Assembly (NCBI GenBank): GCA_029051085.1
Contig: JAIDLK010000005.1
Span: 1 to 11,781 of the forward strand
DNA: 11,781 nucleotides
Direction: 5' to 3'
From: Alphaproteobacteria bacterium
Lineage (GTDB): Bacteria > Pseudomonadota > Alphaproteobacteria > Rs-D84
The position numbers and the translations under genes were made by a program. Each line of letters starts with the position of its first letter. Position 1 is the first letter of the stretch. Shown here one piece after another: positions 1-6,571 of this stretch. The notes under the pieces are model-generated. The model searched no databases. It saw only the letters and a program-made list of their open reading frames with translations, and was not told the origin of the DNA.

Positions 1-2291
1 AAGCTGCCGTTTGTTGTGCTGCTTTGACCTCCGCAAGTACCAGTACCGCCGTTCTTGTTCAACGTTATTGTGTTTGTCGTCGCAGTACAGGTCCCGGCAA
101 TACGCGTACCTGCATTGGTCCAACCGGTATTACATGTAAACTGAGGATAAAACGTCGTCGCCCCCGTCACGTTACATGACGTCGATGTGCTAAGCGCACC
201 CGCCGCGGTTACACACTGCGTGCCACCCGATGCAGCGGTTGTATTATAGTGCCCCGCGTATGTTGCATTTGTCTTGGTCGGCCGCGACGACAGGGCGGTT
301 ATCGTCGTAGAACATGTATTATTGCTGTACCACGTTGTAGAACCGGATTTTTTATACAAAGTAGTCGCCGTGCCACTGCCACCATTTTGGGTTGCATTAA
401 ATGTAATCGCATTACATGTCGCACCGCACGTGCCGGCAATCGTTGTACCGCTGGCCGTCCAGCCGGTATTACAGTTGTATCGTGCATAACATGTTGTCGC
501 CGATGTCGGATTAAAACCGGAAGACCATGTCCCGGACGAGGTCACACACTGCGTGCCACCCGATAAAGCGGTTGTATTATAGTGCCCCGCATATGTTGCA
601 TTTGTCTTGGTCGGCTTTACAAGTGTCAACGCTGTGGAGCAGGCGCTGTCGGAATATATGGTTGTACTGCCAACACGCTTGTACAAAGTGGTTGTCCCAC
701 CGGTACCGCCGTTTTGCGTATTGTTCAACGTGACAGCGATACAGCTTGCCGCACATGCCCCGGCGATTGTGGTACCACTTGCTGTGTATCCAGTATTACA
801 ATTATAACGCGCATAAAACGTCGTCGCCCCCGTCACGTTACATGACGTCGATGTGCTAAGCGCACCCGCAGATGTCACACACTGCGTTCCACCTGAGTTA
901 GAACTTGTATTATAATGCCCCGCGTATGTTGCATTCGATTTGGTTGGCTTGGTTATGCTTGTAATAGAGGTTGAACAAGTATTATTGCTATACCATGTTG
1001 TGGAGCCGGTCCGTTTATATACCGTTGTATTCGCAGTTCCACCGTTTGTCGTCGCATTCAACGTAACCGTATTACAATTCGCCGAACAGGTATAAGAACT
1101 TGTGGCAGTACTGCTGGCCGTGCCGCCTTTGGTATATCCGGTCGAACACGTGCTAATTGCGCACTTGTTCGTTACGGTGTTTGCACTCCACGTGGGTGTC
1201 GTCCATGTGTTGGCACCGGTGGCGTTTGTACATGTTGCGGCACATGACGACTGGCCGGTGGCGGTGGTTGTTTTCCCACCGGTACACGCCGTACACCCGG
1301 TTGCGCCGGCCGAACTATACGAACCTATCGCACAGGCCGTACAGCTGCTGGCGGCGGTACCGCCTGTCGCGCTTCGATATGTACCCGCTGAACAATTTGT
1401 GCCGGCACTGGCTCCTGCGGGACAGTATTTACCCGCCGGACATATTGTACGTCCCCACTCATTGTTATGTGTTCCGGTACTGCATTGCGGAACCGAACCG
1501 CCAGGGCAATAATATCCGGCAGGACACACAACAGTTTTTCTATACAACATCTTGTTTGTCGATGTGTTGCAATACGTATCGCTGTACTTGGTGTACAGGT
1601 AATAACCGGCCTTGGCACTGCCATAATAGATATCCGCGCCCGAGAAGTTATCATATTTGCCGGTCGAAGAGTTATAGCGTACATTATCCGAGTTAAAAGA
1701 ACCACCGGCGTTTGAAAAAACATATGCTGCCTTACAATCATTGATGGTTGCCCAGCCTGTTCCCCACGATTGATTATAAACCCCGGTTCGAGTGGGAGTC
1801 GTCGTTTTGTCAACCGAGCCTGATGTAGAAGTATATGGATAGAACGCATCCGGATAAGACGACGTTGCCGCAGCAGTTGTAGTGCTCGCCGCCGGACACG
1901 TCGCAATCCCCTGATTAGAAGGGTAATTTGGCGTAAAATCGCCGCCAACACAGTAAGAGCCGTTCGGACATATCGTACAATCCGATTCAGACGACTTATT
2001 TGCCGGCAGATATTTACCTGCAACACATTTAACCGTGCTCCTTTTAGGGCAAACAGCACCGCCAGAATATGTATAACTTGCATCGGTTCCCAGTATACAG
2101 GAATTCCCGACAGCCGGCGAAGAAATCGTCTGGCCGTTCCAATTGCTGGATGCGCCGCAATCGGATAGATAATACCTGGACGTACACGACGTATATTTCT
2201 TTAAATTGTCACAGGTATATCCCGCCGCATATGCAGAGCCTACAAAAAACAACGTGAACAAGCACGCAAAAACGCGTATAATTTTGGACAT
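1..2291 (-). CDS. Secreted cysteine-rich and Thr/Asn/Gly-repeat surface protein, N-terminal 763 residues (C-terminus off left edge)
   Basis: The frame is open from ATG at 2291 to the left edge; I checked codon by codon and found no in-frame stop. Residues 1-23 form a signal peptide (MSKIIRVFACLFTLFFVGSAYA, cleavage near AYA-A), which fixes the start. Residues 24-255 are Cys/Tyr/Ser-rich. Residues about 255-350 carry repeated CPAGYYCPGG, CPAGKYCPAGA, AGTY and GSYSSAGATGCTAC-like motifs, typical of ephrin-receptor-like/GCC2-GCC3 cysteine-rich modules. From residue 406 come three ~111-residue units plus part of a fourth, with VTLN, NGG, LYKR, TWYSNNTCST, NATYAGHYNT and GGTQCVT motifs resembling InlB/Listeria-Bacteroides (Flg_new-like) repeats. 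A weak Shine-Dalgarno (GTGGGGA) precedes the ATG. It is probably exported and disulfide-rich. An adhesin or host-interaction role is inference only. No catalytic domain is visible. Confidence 0.85.
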   Translation of the reverse strand, partial: MSKIIRVFACLFTLFFVGSAYAAGYTCDNLKKYTSCTSRYYLSDCGASSNWNGQTISSPAVGNSCILGTDASYTYSGGAVCPKRSTVKCVAGKYLPANKSSESDCTICPNGSYCVGGDFTPNYPSNQGIATCPAASTTTAAATSSYPDAFYPYTSTSGSVDKTTTPTRTGVYNQSWGTGWATINDCKAAYVFSNAGGSFNSDNVRYNSSTGKYDNFSGADIYYGSAKAGYYLYTKYSDTYCNTSTNKMLYRKTVVCPAGYYCPGGSVPQCSTGTHNNEWGRTICPAGKYCPAGASAGTNCSAGTYRSATGGTAASSCTACAIGSYSSAGATGCTACTGGKTTTATGQSSCAATCTNATGANTWTTPTWSANTVTNKCAISTCSTGYTKGGTASSTATSSYTCSANCNTVTLNATTNGGTANTTVYKRTGSTTWYSNNTCSTSITSITKPTKSNATYAGHYNTSSNSGGTQCVTSAGALSTSTSCNVTGATTFYARYNCNTGYTASGTTIAGACAASCIAVTLNNTQNGGTGGTTTLYKRVGSTTIYSDSACSTALTLVKPTKTNATYAGHYNTTALSGGTQCVTSSGTWSSGFNPTSATTCYARYNCNTGWTASGTTIAGTCGATCNAITFNATQNGGSGTATTLYKKSGSTTWYSNNTCSTTITALSSRPTKTNATYAGHYNTTAASGGTQCVTAAGALSTSTSCNVTGATTFYPQFTCNTGWTNAGTRIAGTCTATTNTITLNKNGGTGTCGGQSSTTNGS
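147..203. repeat. 57-bp perfect direct repeat, copy in unit 3
   Basis: Identical to 813-869 by direct comparison, 666 bp (two repeat periods) away. On the minus strand it encodes the AGALSTSTSCNVTGATTFY segment. The equivalent part of the unit between them is diverged. Confidence 0.9.
211..282. repeat. 72-bp near-identical direct repeat, copy in unit 3
   Basis: Matches 544-615 at 69 of 72 positions, 333 bp (one period) away. It covers the codons for NATYAGHYNT and GGTQCVT. It lies next to the 57-bp block that instead matches unit 1. Confidence 0.85.
544..615. repeat. 72-bp near-identical direct repeat, copy in unit 2
   Basis: Partner of 211-282, with three mismatches (two adjacent). The corresponding stretch of unit 1 near 877-950 is clearly more diverged. 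Confidence 0.85.
813..869. repeat. 57-bp perfect direct repeat, copy in unit 1
   Basis: Identical base for base to 147-203. The identity stops abruptly at the end nearest the next conserved block. Confidence 0.9.
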
Positions 2292-2319
2292 AATTCCCCA
2301 CTTTTTTTCTCTGATACTA

Positions 2320-2349
2320 ATCATAGAAAAAATAGGGGAAACGGTTCAA
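2320..2349 (-). promoter_or_regulatory. Predicted sigma70-type promoter of the surface-protein gene
   Basis: Read on the minus strand: -35 TTGAAC (2349-2344), 18-bp spacer, -10 TATGAT (2325-2320). This puts transcription start near 2313, about 20 bases upstream of the ATG at 2291. It is a visual match to the consensus and has not been tested. Confidence 0.5.
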
Positions 2350-2380
2350 GCAAAAAAATATATCCGGGACACAAATTTAT

Positions 2381-2408
2381 TTGAATTTTTTTTATTTGCT
2401 GTTAGTAT
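2381..2408 (+). promoter_or_regulatory. Predicted promoter of rnpB
   Basis: -35 TTGAAT (2381-2386), 16-bp spacer, -10 TAGTAT (2403-2408). The expected start at about 2415-2419 agrees with the 5' strand of the RNase P P1 helix at 2419. An AT-rich stretch precedes it. It is divergent from the promoter of the surface-protein gene. Confidence 0.5.
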
Positions 2409-2418
2409 TGCACGCGTA

Positions 2419-2737
2419 AGATGCGCGGGACATAGCTGACCCCACAGGGTTGGAGGAAAGTCCGGACTGCATGGGACGGCATACCGGCTAATGACCGGGC
2501 GGGGCAACCCGACGATTAGAGGAACAGTGACGAATCGATTTAGTTCGAGTGAAACGGCCAATCTCTATGCGCAGCAACTTCAAATAGGCCCCCTGTGACC
2601 AGTCCCAGGATTGGGGGCGGGTAGAAGGCTTGACATTCGTGGTAACACGAAATGCAGATTAATTATGTTCGCTACCCGGGCGTGGTTGTGAAAAGACTGG
2701 GCCCGCGGCAGTACAGAATCCGGCTTATAGTGCATCT
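2419..2737 (+). ncRNA. rnpB: RNase P RNA (bacterial type A), catalytic subunit of RNase P
   Basis: This ribozyme cleaves the 5' leaders of precursor tRNAs, working with the RnpA protein. The universal core GAGGAAAGTCCGGACT lies at 2453-2468 and the distal P4 strand ACAGAATCCGGCTTA at 2714-2728. The AAATAGG and GGGTAGAAGGC-like elements flank P15. The ends are set by pairing: P1 AGATGC (2419-2424) with GCATCT (2732-2737), and P2 GCGGG (2425-2429) with CCCGC (2702-2706). P3 appears as a minimal ACCC-CACA-GGGT hairpin. GCCCCC (2588-2593) pairs with GGGGGC (2613-2618) as P15. At about 319 nt it is smaller than the 377-nt E. coli RNA; the P12-P14 region looks contracted. Its own promoter and terminator flank it. 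Confidence 0.95.
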
Positions 2738-2742
2738 GCACG

Positions 2743-2770
2743 CCGCCCCTGTGGGGGCGGTTGTTTATTT
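2743..2770 (+). terminator. Rho-independent terminator of rnpB
   Basis: The perfect 7-bp GC stem CCGCCCC/GGGGCGG (2743-2749 and 2754-2760) has a four-base loop and is followed by TTGTTTATTT. It starts six bases after the predicted RNA 3' end. Confidence 0.85.
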
Positions 2771-2772
2771 AC

Positions 2773-2803
2773 AAAAAATCCGCCGTTCGGCGGATTTTTT
2801 TTT
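2773..2803 (-). terminator. Terminator of the ruvB-tol operon (symmetrical, may act both ways)
   Basis: A GC stem CCGCC/GGCGG with a four-base loop is flanked by AAAAAAT on one side and ATTTTTTTTT on the other, so it reads as an intrinsic terminator on both strands. It overlaps the tolA stop codon (2804-2802), so transcription from the minus-strand operon should end right after tolA. On the plus strand it is a backup to the rnpB terminator. Confidence 0.85.
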
Positions 2804-3560
2804 ACATAACCTTGCCCTGATTTGGATAAAATGTCAGCTGGATTTTCTCCCACTTGGCAAACTCACCCGGCGGCAACATTCGAAACGGCTGGCATACATT
2901 TATTGCGGCCCGAATAGTATCAAGCACATAGGCAAACGCCGGATTTGTTTCAGCAGCGGCCGCCCCTTCGAACCAAACGTCGCGAACCGTTCCGTTCTGA
3001 CGCATGGTCAGATGCGCCACCGCACGAATATCAGAAATATCCGACCGCGTGGTATCAATCGTCCAGCAGCGCGTCATCGCGACGCGCAACGCATCAACAA
3101 CGGATATTGTCAATGTACGGTCAAGCGACACCGTTTCGCGATTAACGCGTACCACTGTCTTTTTACGGGGCGCCGGCATGTCTTCGACCTTGGCATCCGC
3201 CTTGGGCGGTTCAACCTTTTTTTCCGGCGTCTGCACGGGCTCGGGTTCTGTCAGTGACGGCTCTGCTATCGGCTCCGGCACAGGGGCGGGCACCTCTGGC
3301 ACGGGGGATGGTTTGGGTGGCTCCGGTGCAACATCCGGCGCTTTATCCACAGGTGCCGCAGTATTATATAAGCGCGTTTCATCACCGGATACTTTTATTG
3401 CGCTTAAATCTATTTCAGTAATCTCAACCCGGTCGGGCGCAACAAGACGCGCCCGCTCAACCACAAGCGCAAACGAGGTTACCATTATCGCAACCAATGC
3501 AAGGTGCCCGCCAACGGACATCAGCATATTTTCCGATGAAAATTGATTAAACTTCTTCAT
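2802..3560 (-). CDS. tolA: TolA-like inner-membrane energy transducer of the Tol-Pal system
   Basis: TolA spans the periplasm and passes proton-motive-force energy from TolQ-TolR to the outer-membrane Pal/TolB side during constriction. The 252-residue product has one N-terminal membrane helix (about 13-34) containing SVGGH, the SxxxH motif (S15, H19) that contacts TolQ/TolR. Residues about 70-130 are rich in Pro, Glu and Lys. The C-terminal domain (about 150-252) contains ALRVAMTRCW and INVCQPF; these two cysteines could form the disulfide seen in TolA domain III. The start is ambiguous: ATG 3560 is used here, GTG 3566 is in frame two codons earlier, and neither has a strong Shine-Dalgarno. 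It lies 8 bases after tolR. The linker is TonB-like instead of the long helical TolA domain II, but the neighbours make TolA the best name. Confidence 0.85.
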   Translation of the reverse strand: MKKFNQFSSENMLMSVGGHLALVAIMVTSFALVVERARLVAPDRVEITEIDLSAIKVSGDETRLYNTAAPVDKAPDVAPEPPKPSPVPEVPAPVPEPIAEPSLTEPEPVQTPEKKVEPPKADAKVEDMPAPRKKTVVRVNRETVSLDRTLTISVVDALRVAMTRCWTIDTTRSDISDIRAVAHLTMRQNGTVRDVWFEGAAAAETNPAFAYVLDTIRAAINVCQPFRMLPPGEFAKWEKIQLTFYPNQGKVM

Positions 3561-3568
3561 TGCCACAA

Positions 3569-3970
3569 TTACTTGTCCAATTGCGTCCGCAGACCGACAC
3601 GCTGGAATCCGGCATCCTTTAATTTGCCCATAACAGACATCACAGCCCCGTAATCCGCACTGCGGTCACCGTTTATCATAATGGTCAGCTGAGGATTTTC
3701 ACCACGCATCGCCACCGCGCGTTTTACAACCTCGTCACGCGCCATCTGAACATCCCCCAGATAATAACGCCCCGCGGCATCAACACTGATTTGAATCGCA
3801 TGGTCGTTTCCGGTCAACGCCGAACTGCCGGCATTGGGCAGATTCAAATCAATCCCTGTTGTCATCATCGGCGTTGTCACCATAAACACCGCCAACAGAA
3901 CCGTCATGATATCAATCATCGGCGTCAGCGATATTGCAGCGTCTGCTTTTCTGCGTCTGTTACGAGACAT
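3569..3970 (-). CDS. tolR: TolR, proton-channel component of the Tol-Pal motor
   Basis: The 133-residue ExbD/TolR family protein forms the proton path with TolQ. A basic cytoplasmic N-terminus (MSRNRRRK) is followed by the signature TPMIDIMTVLLAVFMV. D20 in this helix corresponds to the proton-carrying aspartate (E. coli TolR D23). A periplasmic domain with DLNLPNAG and the C-terminal VMSVMGKLKDAGFQRVGL motif follows. The length is normal for the family. It starts at ATG 3970, 17 bases after tolQ, behind a GGGGGCG ribosome-binding site, and tolA follows within 8 bases. Confidence 0.95.
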   Translation of the reverse strand: MSRNRRRKADAAISLTPMIDIMTVLLAVFMVTTPMMTTGIDLNLPNAGSSALTGNDHAIQISVDAAGRYYLGDVQMARDEVVKRAVAMRGENPQLTIMINGDRSADYGAVMSVMGKLKDAGFQRVGLRTQLDK

Positions 3971-3987
3971 GTTTTTTCGCCCCCGCT

Positions 3988-4479
3988 TTATTTTTTCAAC
4001 TGACTTTCACGGACTGCGTCCATCAGGCTATCATACAAATCATCCGCCCGACGCATGAAGTACTGATATGCAACCGCCGCAGGCACCGCCGCAATCAACC
4101 CCAGCGCGGTCGTCCCCAGCGCCGTCGCTAAACCGGGCGCAATAACACCGATGGATACGGACTGATTTACACCGATTGATGCAAAAGAATCCATTACCCC
4201 CCAAATTGTACCAAACAGACCAACAAACGGCGCAACATAAGACACCATGGATAAAAACCACAGATTCCGATCATACGGCCGCATGGCACGGTCAATAAAC
4301 AGTTCCGGATTGCGGTCATCAATCTTAAAGACCATACGTTTACGGGCGCGCCACAGTCGAAACTTTTCAATAATAATCGCCCAGGACATAACACTGGCCG
4401 CAACCAGCAACAGCGATATCACCAATGTCATAATATCACCCGTTGTAAACAAAGATAACAACGAAAAATTGTTTGTCAT
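3988..4479 (-). CDS. tolQ: TolQ, MotA/TolQ/ExbB-family proton channel, with a short cytoplasmic loop
   Basis: Inner-membrane partner of TolR. ATG 4479 is chosen because AAGGAAAGGG precedes it; the in-frame start at 4530 would overlap ybgC and add a charged tail. The 163-residue product has TM1 (about 17-37, ending SWAIIIEKFRLW), then a loop of only about 45 residues, then TM2 (VAPFVGLFGTIWGVMDSF) and TM3 (IAPGLATALGTTALGLIAAVPAAVAY). The TM2/TM3 motifs match E. coli TolQ (SPYIGLFGTVWGIM, APGIAEALIATAIGL). E. coli TolQ is 230 residues; the shortfall is almost entirely in the TM1-TM2 loop. The reading frame is intact, so this is not an obvious pseudogene. ybgC ends 28 bases upstream. Confidence 0.93.
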   Translation of the reverse strand: MTNNFSLLSLFTTGDIMTLVISLLLVAASVMSWAIIIEKFRLWRARKRMVFKIDDRNPELFIDRAMRPYDRNLWFLSMVSYVAPFVGLFGTIWGVMDSFASIGVNQSVSIGVIAPGLATALGTTALGLIAAVPAAVAYQYFMRRADDLYDSLMDAVRESQLKK

Positions 4480-4507
4480 TTTTCCCTTTCCTTTTTTTGT
4501 TATAAAC

Positions 4508-4882
4508 TTATTGTGCCGCCCCCAGAACATTGTCCGGAATACGCTTTGGACGCATGTCCGCCCCTATATACGCGACAGTTAAATCAATTATAGCACAAAC
4601 ATCACCGTCTTTCACGAACTTTTGTTCTATATCCAGACTGGCCGCGCCACGCTTTATAATTTCTGACACAACAGCAAATTCATCCCCCAGCAGCAACGGG
4701 CGCATATAACGTGCGCGAATCTCGCGCACAACAAATCCCAAATCGCCCGGCGCCGGCCGTGCCCCGCGCAACCAATGCATCCGGGCACGCTCTGCTATTT
4801 CTATATAGCGCCCATGATACGCAATGCCGCCGGCATCGGTATCTGCATACGCGATTGAAAACGGAAATATATGTGCGGTCAT
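4508..4882 (-). CDS. ybgC: YbgC-type acyl-CoA thioesterase (hotdog fold), Tol-Pal associated
   Basis: The family hydrolyses acyl-CoA thioesters in the cytoplasm and is usually encoded beside tolQRA; E. coli YbgC is linked to phospholipid metabolism. The 124-residue product contains [20 protein letters not shown], the 4-hydroxybenzoyl-CoA-thioesterase-like signature. D16 is the expected catalytic aspartate and H23 the conserved histidine. The [20 protein letters not shown] stretch also matches the family. The length is slightly short (E. coli 134) but complete. The ATG overlaps the ruvB stop codon (ATGA), so translation is probably coupled to ruvB. Confidence 0.93.
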   Translation of the reverse strand: MTAHIFPFSIAYADTDAGGIAYHGRYIEIAERARMHWLRGARPAPGDLGFVVREIRARYMRPLLLGDEFAVVSEIIKRGAASLDIEQKFVKDGDVCAIIDLTVAYIGADMRPKRIPDNVLGAAQ

Positions 4883-5874
4883 TTTTCAAGCCCCAAATGC
4901 TTATATCCCGCATCTGTTATTATGCGACCGCGTGGCGTACGCTGAATAAAGCCCAACTGCATCAGATACGGCTCTATCACATCTTCGATTGTATCGGTCG
5001 GCTCAGACAGTGCGGCCGCCAGATTTTCAATTCCAACCGGTCCGCCGGCATAATGCCGGATAATCGTTGTCATGTATTCGCGGTCAATCTCATCCAGCCC
5101 GCATTCATCAATATGCAGCTGGAACAGGGTGGTCTTGATAGTATCGGCGGAAATCTCTTTTTTACCCAATGCACCGGCAAAGTCACGGGCACGTTTCAGC
5201 AACCTGTTCGCGATACGCGGTGTGCCACGTGCACTGCGTGCCAGCATCAAAGCCCCGGCTTCATCAATCGGCGTGCCCAAAATATTCGCGCTACGCTGAA
5301 TAATCTTTGCCAAATCTTCCGGCGAATAAAAAGACAGCCGCAAATCAATTCCAAATCTGTCACGCAGCGGATTAGACAGCAAGCCTGTACGCGTCGTGGC
5401 CCCCACCAGGGTAAAGGGCGGCAAATCTATGCGAACGCTTTTTGCGCTGGGCCCTTCGCCTAACATGATGTCCAGCTTAAAATCCTCCATCGCGGAATAC
5501 AGAACTTCCTCTATCGCGGTCGGCAAACGATGAATTTCATCGATAAACAAAACATCCATCGGCTCCAGCGACGTCAAAATCGCCGCCAAATCCCCTTGCT
5601 TGGTCAGCATCGGCGCCGCCGTCGCCCGAAAATTTGTCCCCAGCTCATTCGCAACGATATGCGCCAGCGTTGTCTTGCCCAATCCGGGCGGCCCGTACAG
5701 CAATACATGGTCCATCGCCTCTGCCCGCGAACGAGCCCCGGAAATAAACACCCCCAGGTTCTGTTTCAAAGACTCGTGCCCGATAAAGTCCGCCAGTGCA
5801 CGCGGTCGAATAGAGGCCGCCATATCATCCGGAATACTCGGGTCAAAAAATCTGTCGTTTGTATTGTTCTGCAT
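4879..5874 (-). CDS. ruvB: RuvB, Holliday junction branch-migration helicase (AAA+ ATPase)
   Basis: RuvB hexamers pump DNA through the RuvA-bound Holliday junction using ATP. The 331-residue product has the RuvB N-terminal signature [20 protein letters not shown], Walker A GPPGLGKT (61-68), Walker B DEIH (112-115), sensor-1 GATTR, the [11 protein letters not shown] arginine-finger region, sensor-2-like [16 protein letters not shown], and the C-terminal winged helix (from about [33 protein letters not shown]). Length and all motifs are normal. Start ATG 5874 lies 3 bases after the upstream gene, with a weak ribosome-binding site, so coupling is likely. ruvC and ruvA are not adjacent. Confidence 0.97.
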   Translation of the reverse strand: MQNNTNDRFFDPSIPDDMAASIRPRALADFIGHESLKQNLGVFISGARSRAEAMDHVLLYGPPGLGKTTLAHIVANELGTNFRATAAPMLTKQGDLAAILTSLEPMDVLFIDEIHRLPTAIEEVLYSAMEDFKLDIMLGEGPSAKSVRIDLPPFTLVGATTRTGLLSNPLRDRFGIDLRLSFYSPEDLAKIIQRSANILGTPIDEAGALMLARSARGTPRIANRLLKRARDFAGALGKKEISADTIKTTLFQLHIDECGLDEIDREYMTTIIRHYAGGPVGIENLAAALSEPTDTIEDVIEPYLMQLGFIQRTPRGRIITDAGYKHLGLEK

Positions 5875-5877
5875 GGT

Positions 5878-6537
5878 TTACAACAACTTGTCTTCGGCGT
5901 TTTCACGACCAACATAGGCCTTTAAGTCATTATACATCTGGCGCAAATCCGCCGGCGCACTATAGTTCGCATCGGCACCACGCACACGTATCGTTTCCAA
6001 ATCAATCTGGGCCTGCTTTTTCAAAACCTGGGTCAAATGCGAGCCAAAGCTTTTTGCATCATCGGATTCACCCGTCCCCTGTAACAGAAGCCCGCGGTTC
6101 GGTCGGGGCGACAAAAACGCAAAATCCGCAATTGACGCATCAGGCGACACCAGTGCAAAGCCCGATACCTCCGGCCGGCGCATCATTGCCTGTAACACAT
6201 ACCACGCACCCAAACCATGCCCCGCCAGCCATATTTTATCACTGTCCTCGTTATGATTTTGTATCCAGTCAATTACCGTGGCAATATCAAGCATATTATC
6301 GGCGGTTGTACCAACCGCACCTTCGGAATCGTTTACACCGCGATAATTAAAACGCAAAACTGAAAAACCGATATCCATAAAGGCGCGAAACATCGCATAC
6401 GACACGCGGTCGTTCATATGATACTTCTGACGCGGGTTTCCGGACAACACCACCGCCAGCGGCGCCGCAGGCGTCGCCGCCTTGTGATAAACGGCATGCA
6501 GTTTTCCAGATTCACCTGTTATTATGATATCGACCAT
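5878..6537 (-). CDS. Alpha/beta-hydrolase-fold protein (COG2945-like), probable pseudoenzyme
   Basis: The 219-residue cytoplasmic protein has no signal peptide. The fold is indicated by LAVVLSGNPRQKYHMNDRV, FMDIGFSVLRFNYRGVNDSEG, DNMLDIATVIDWIQ and the nucleophile-elbow region LAGHGLGAW. This order matches the COG2945/dienelactone-hydrolase-like family, whose elbow reads GxSxG. Here residue 108, the nucleophile position, is glycine (codon GGT), and the C-terminal region where the family has GADHFF reads GADANYS, so the catalytic histidine also seems absent. ATG 6537 is preferred over the in-frame GTG 6546 because AAAGG sits 8 bases upstream. It heads the ruvB-ybgC-tolQRA operon, 3 bases before ruvB. 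Substrate and role are unknown; a binding or scaffold role is inference. Confidence 0.8.
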   Translation of the reverse strand: MVDIIITGESGKLHAVYHKAATPAAPLAVVLSGNPRQKYHMNDRVSYAMFRAFMDIGFSVLRFNYRGVNDSEGAVGTTADNMLDIATVIDWIQNHNEDSDKIWLAGHGLGAWYVLQAMMRRPEVSGFALVSPDASIADFAFLSPRPNRGLLLQGTGESDDAKSFGSHLTQVLKKQAQIDLETIRVRGADANYSAPADLRQMYNDLKAYVGRENAEDKLL

Positions 6538-6571
6538 GCATTCCACCTTTCGTTATAAATTGTTTACATTA

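Larger units (their letters stand above)
1..1076 (-). repeat. Tandem ~333-bp (111-residue) coding repeats
   Basis: Unit 1 spans 1076-744 (111 aa), unit 2 spans 743-417 (109 aa), unit 3 spans 416-78 (113 aa), and a partial unit 4 spans 77-1. Each begins with a C-x-x-(V/I)-T-(L/F)-N motif (T replaces C in unit 4) and contains NATYAGHYNT, GGTQCVT and NCNTGxT-type motifs. The central NATYAGHYNT block recurs at exactly 333-bp steps. The units belong to the surface-protein gene. They resemble InlB-type beta-grasp repeats by motif, not by a search. Confidence 0.85.

Noticed and set aside
147..869. CRISPR or other regularly spaced non-coding array
   Set aside because: The periodicity is 333 bp, coincides with codon phase, and the intervals encode homologous protein units, not spacers.
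249..1696. Several plus-strand frames of 66-179 residues
   Set aside because: All are antisense to the repeat protein and recur with its 333-bp period (for example 249-566 and 582-845), as expected for shadows of a repeated coding sequence.
1325..2083. 252-residue minus-strand frame with many Arg/Ile residues
   Set aside because: It is one frame off the signal-peptide frame that is open from 2291 to the window edge. Its start has no ribosome-binding site and its composition is typical of a shadow of a Thr/Cys-rich gene.
2292..2800. tRNA gene or riboswitch beside rnpB
   Set aside because: Apart from rnpB, its promoter and the terminators, I see no cloverleaf or known aptamer core.
2652..3257. 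201-residue plus-strand frame running from rnpB into tolA
   Set aside because: It starts inside the RNase P RNA, crosses two terminators and runs antisense to tolA.
3004..3546. 180-residue plus-strand Gly/Ser/Thr-rich frame
   Set aside because: Antisense shadow of the proline-rich part of tolA.
4480..4530. Upstream in-frame start extending TolQ by 17 residues
   Set aside because: It would overlap ybgC, adds a basic non-family tail, and the strong AAGGAAAGGG site serves ATG 4479.
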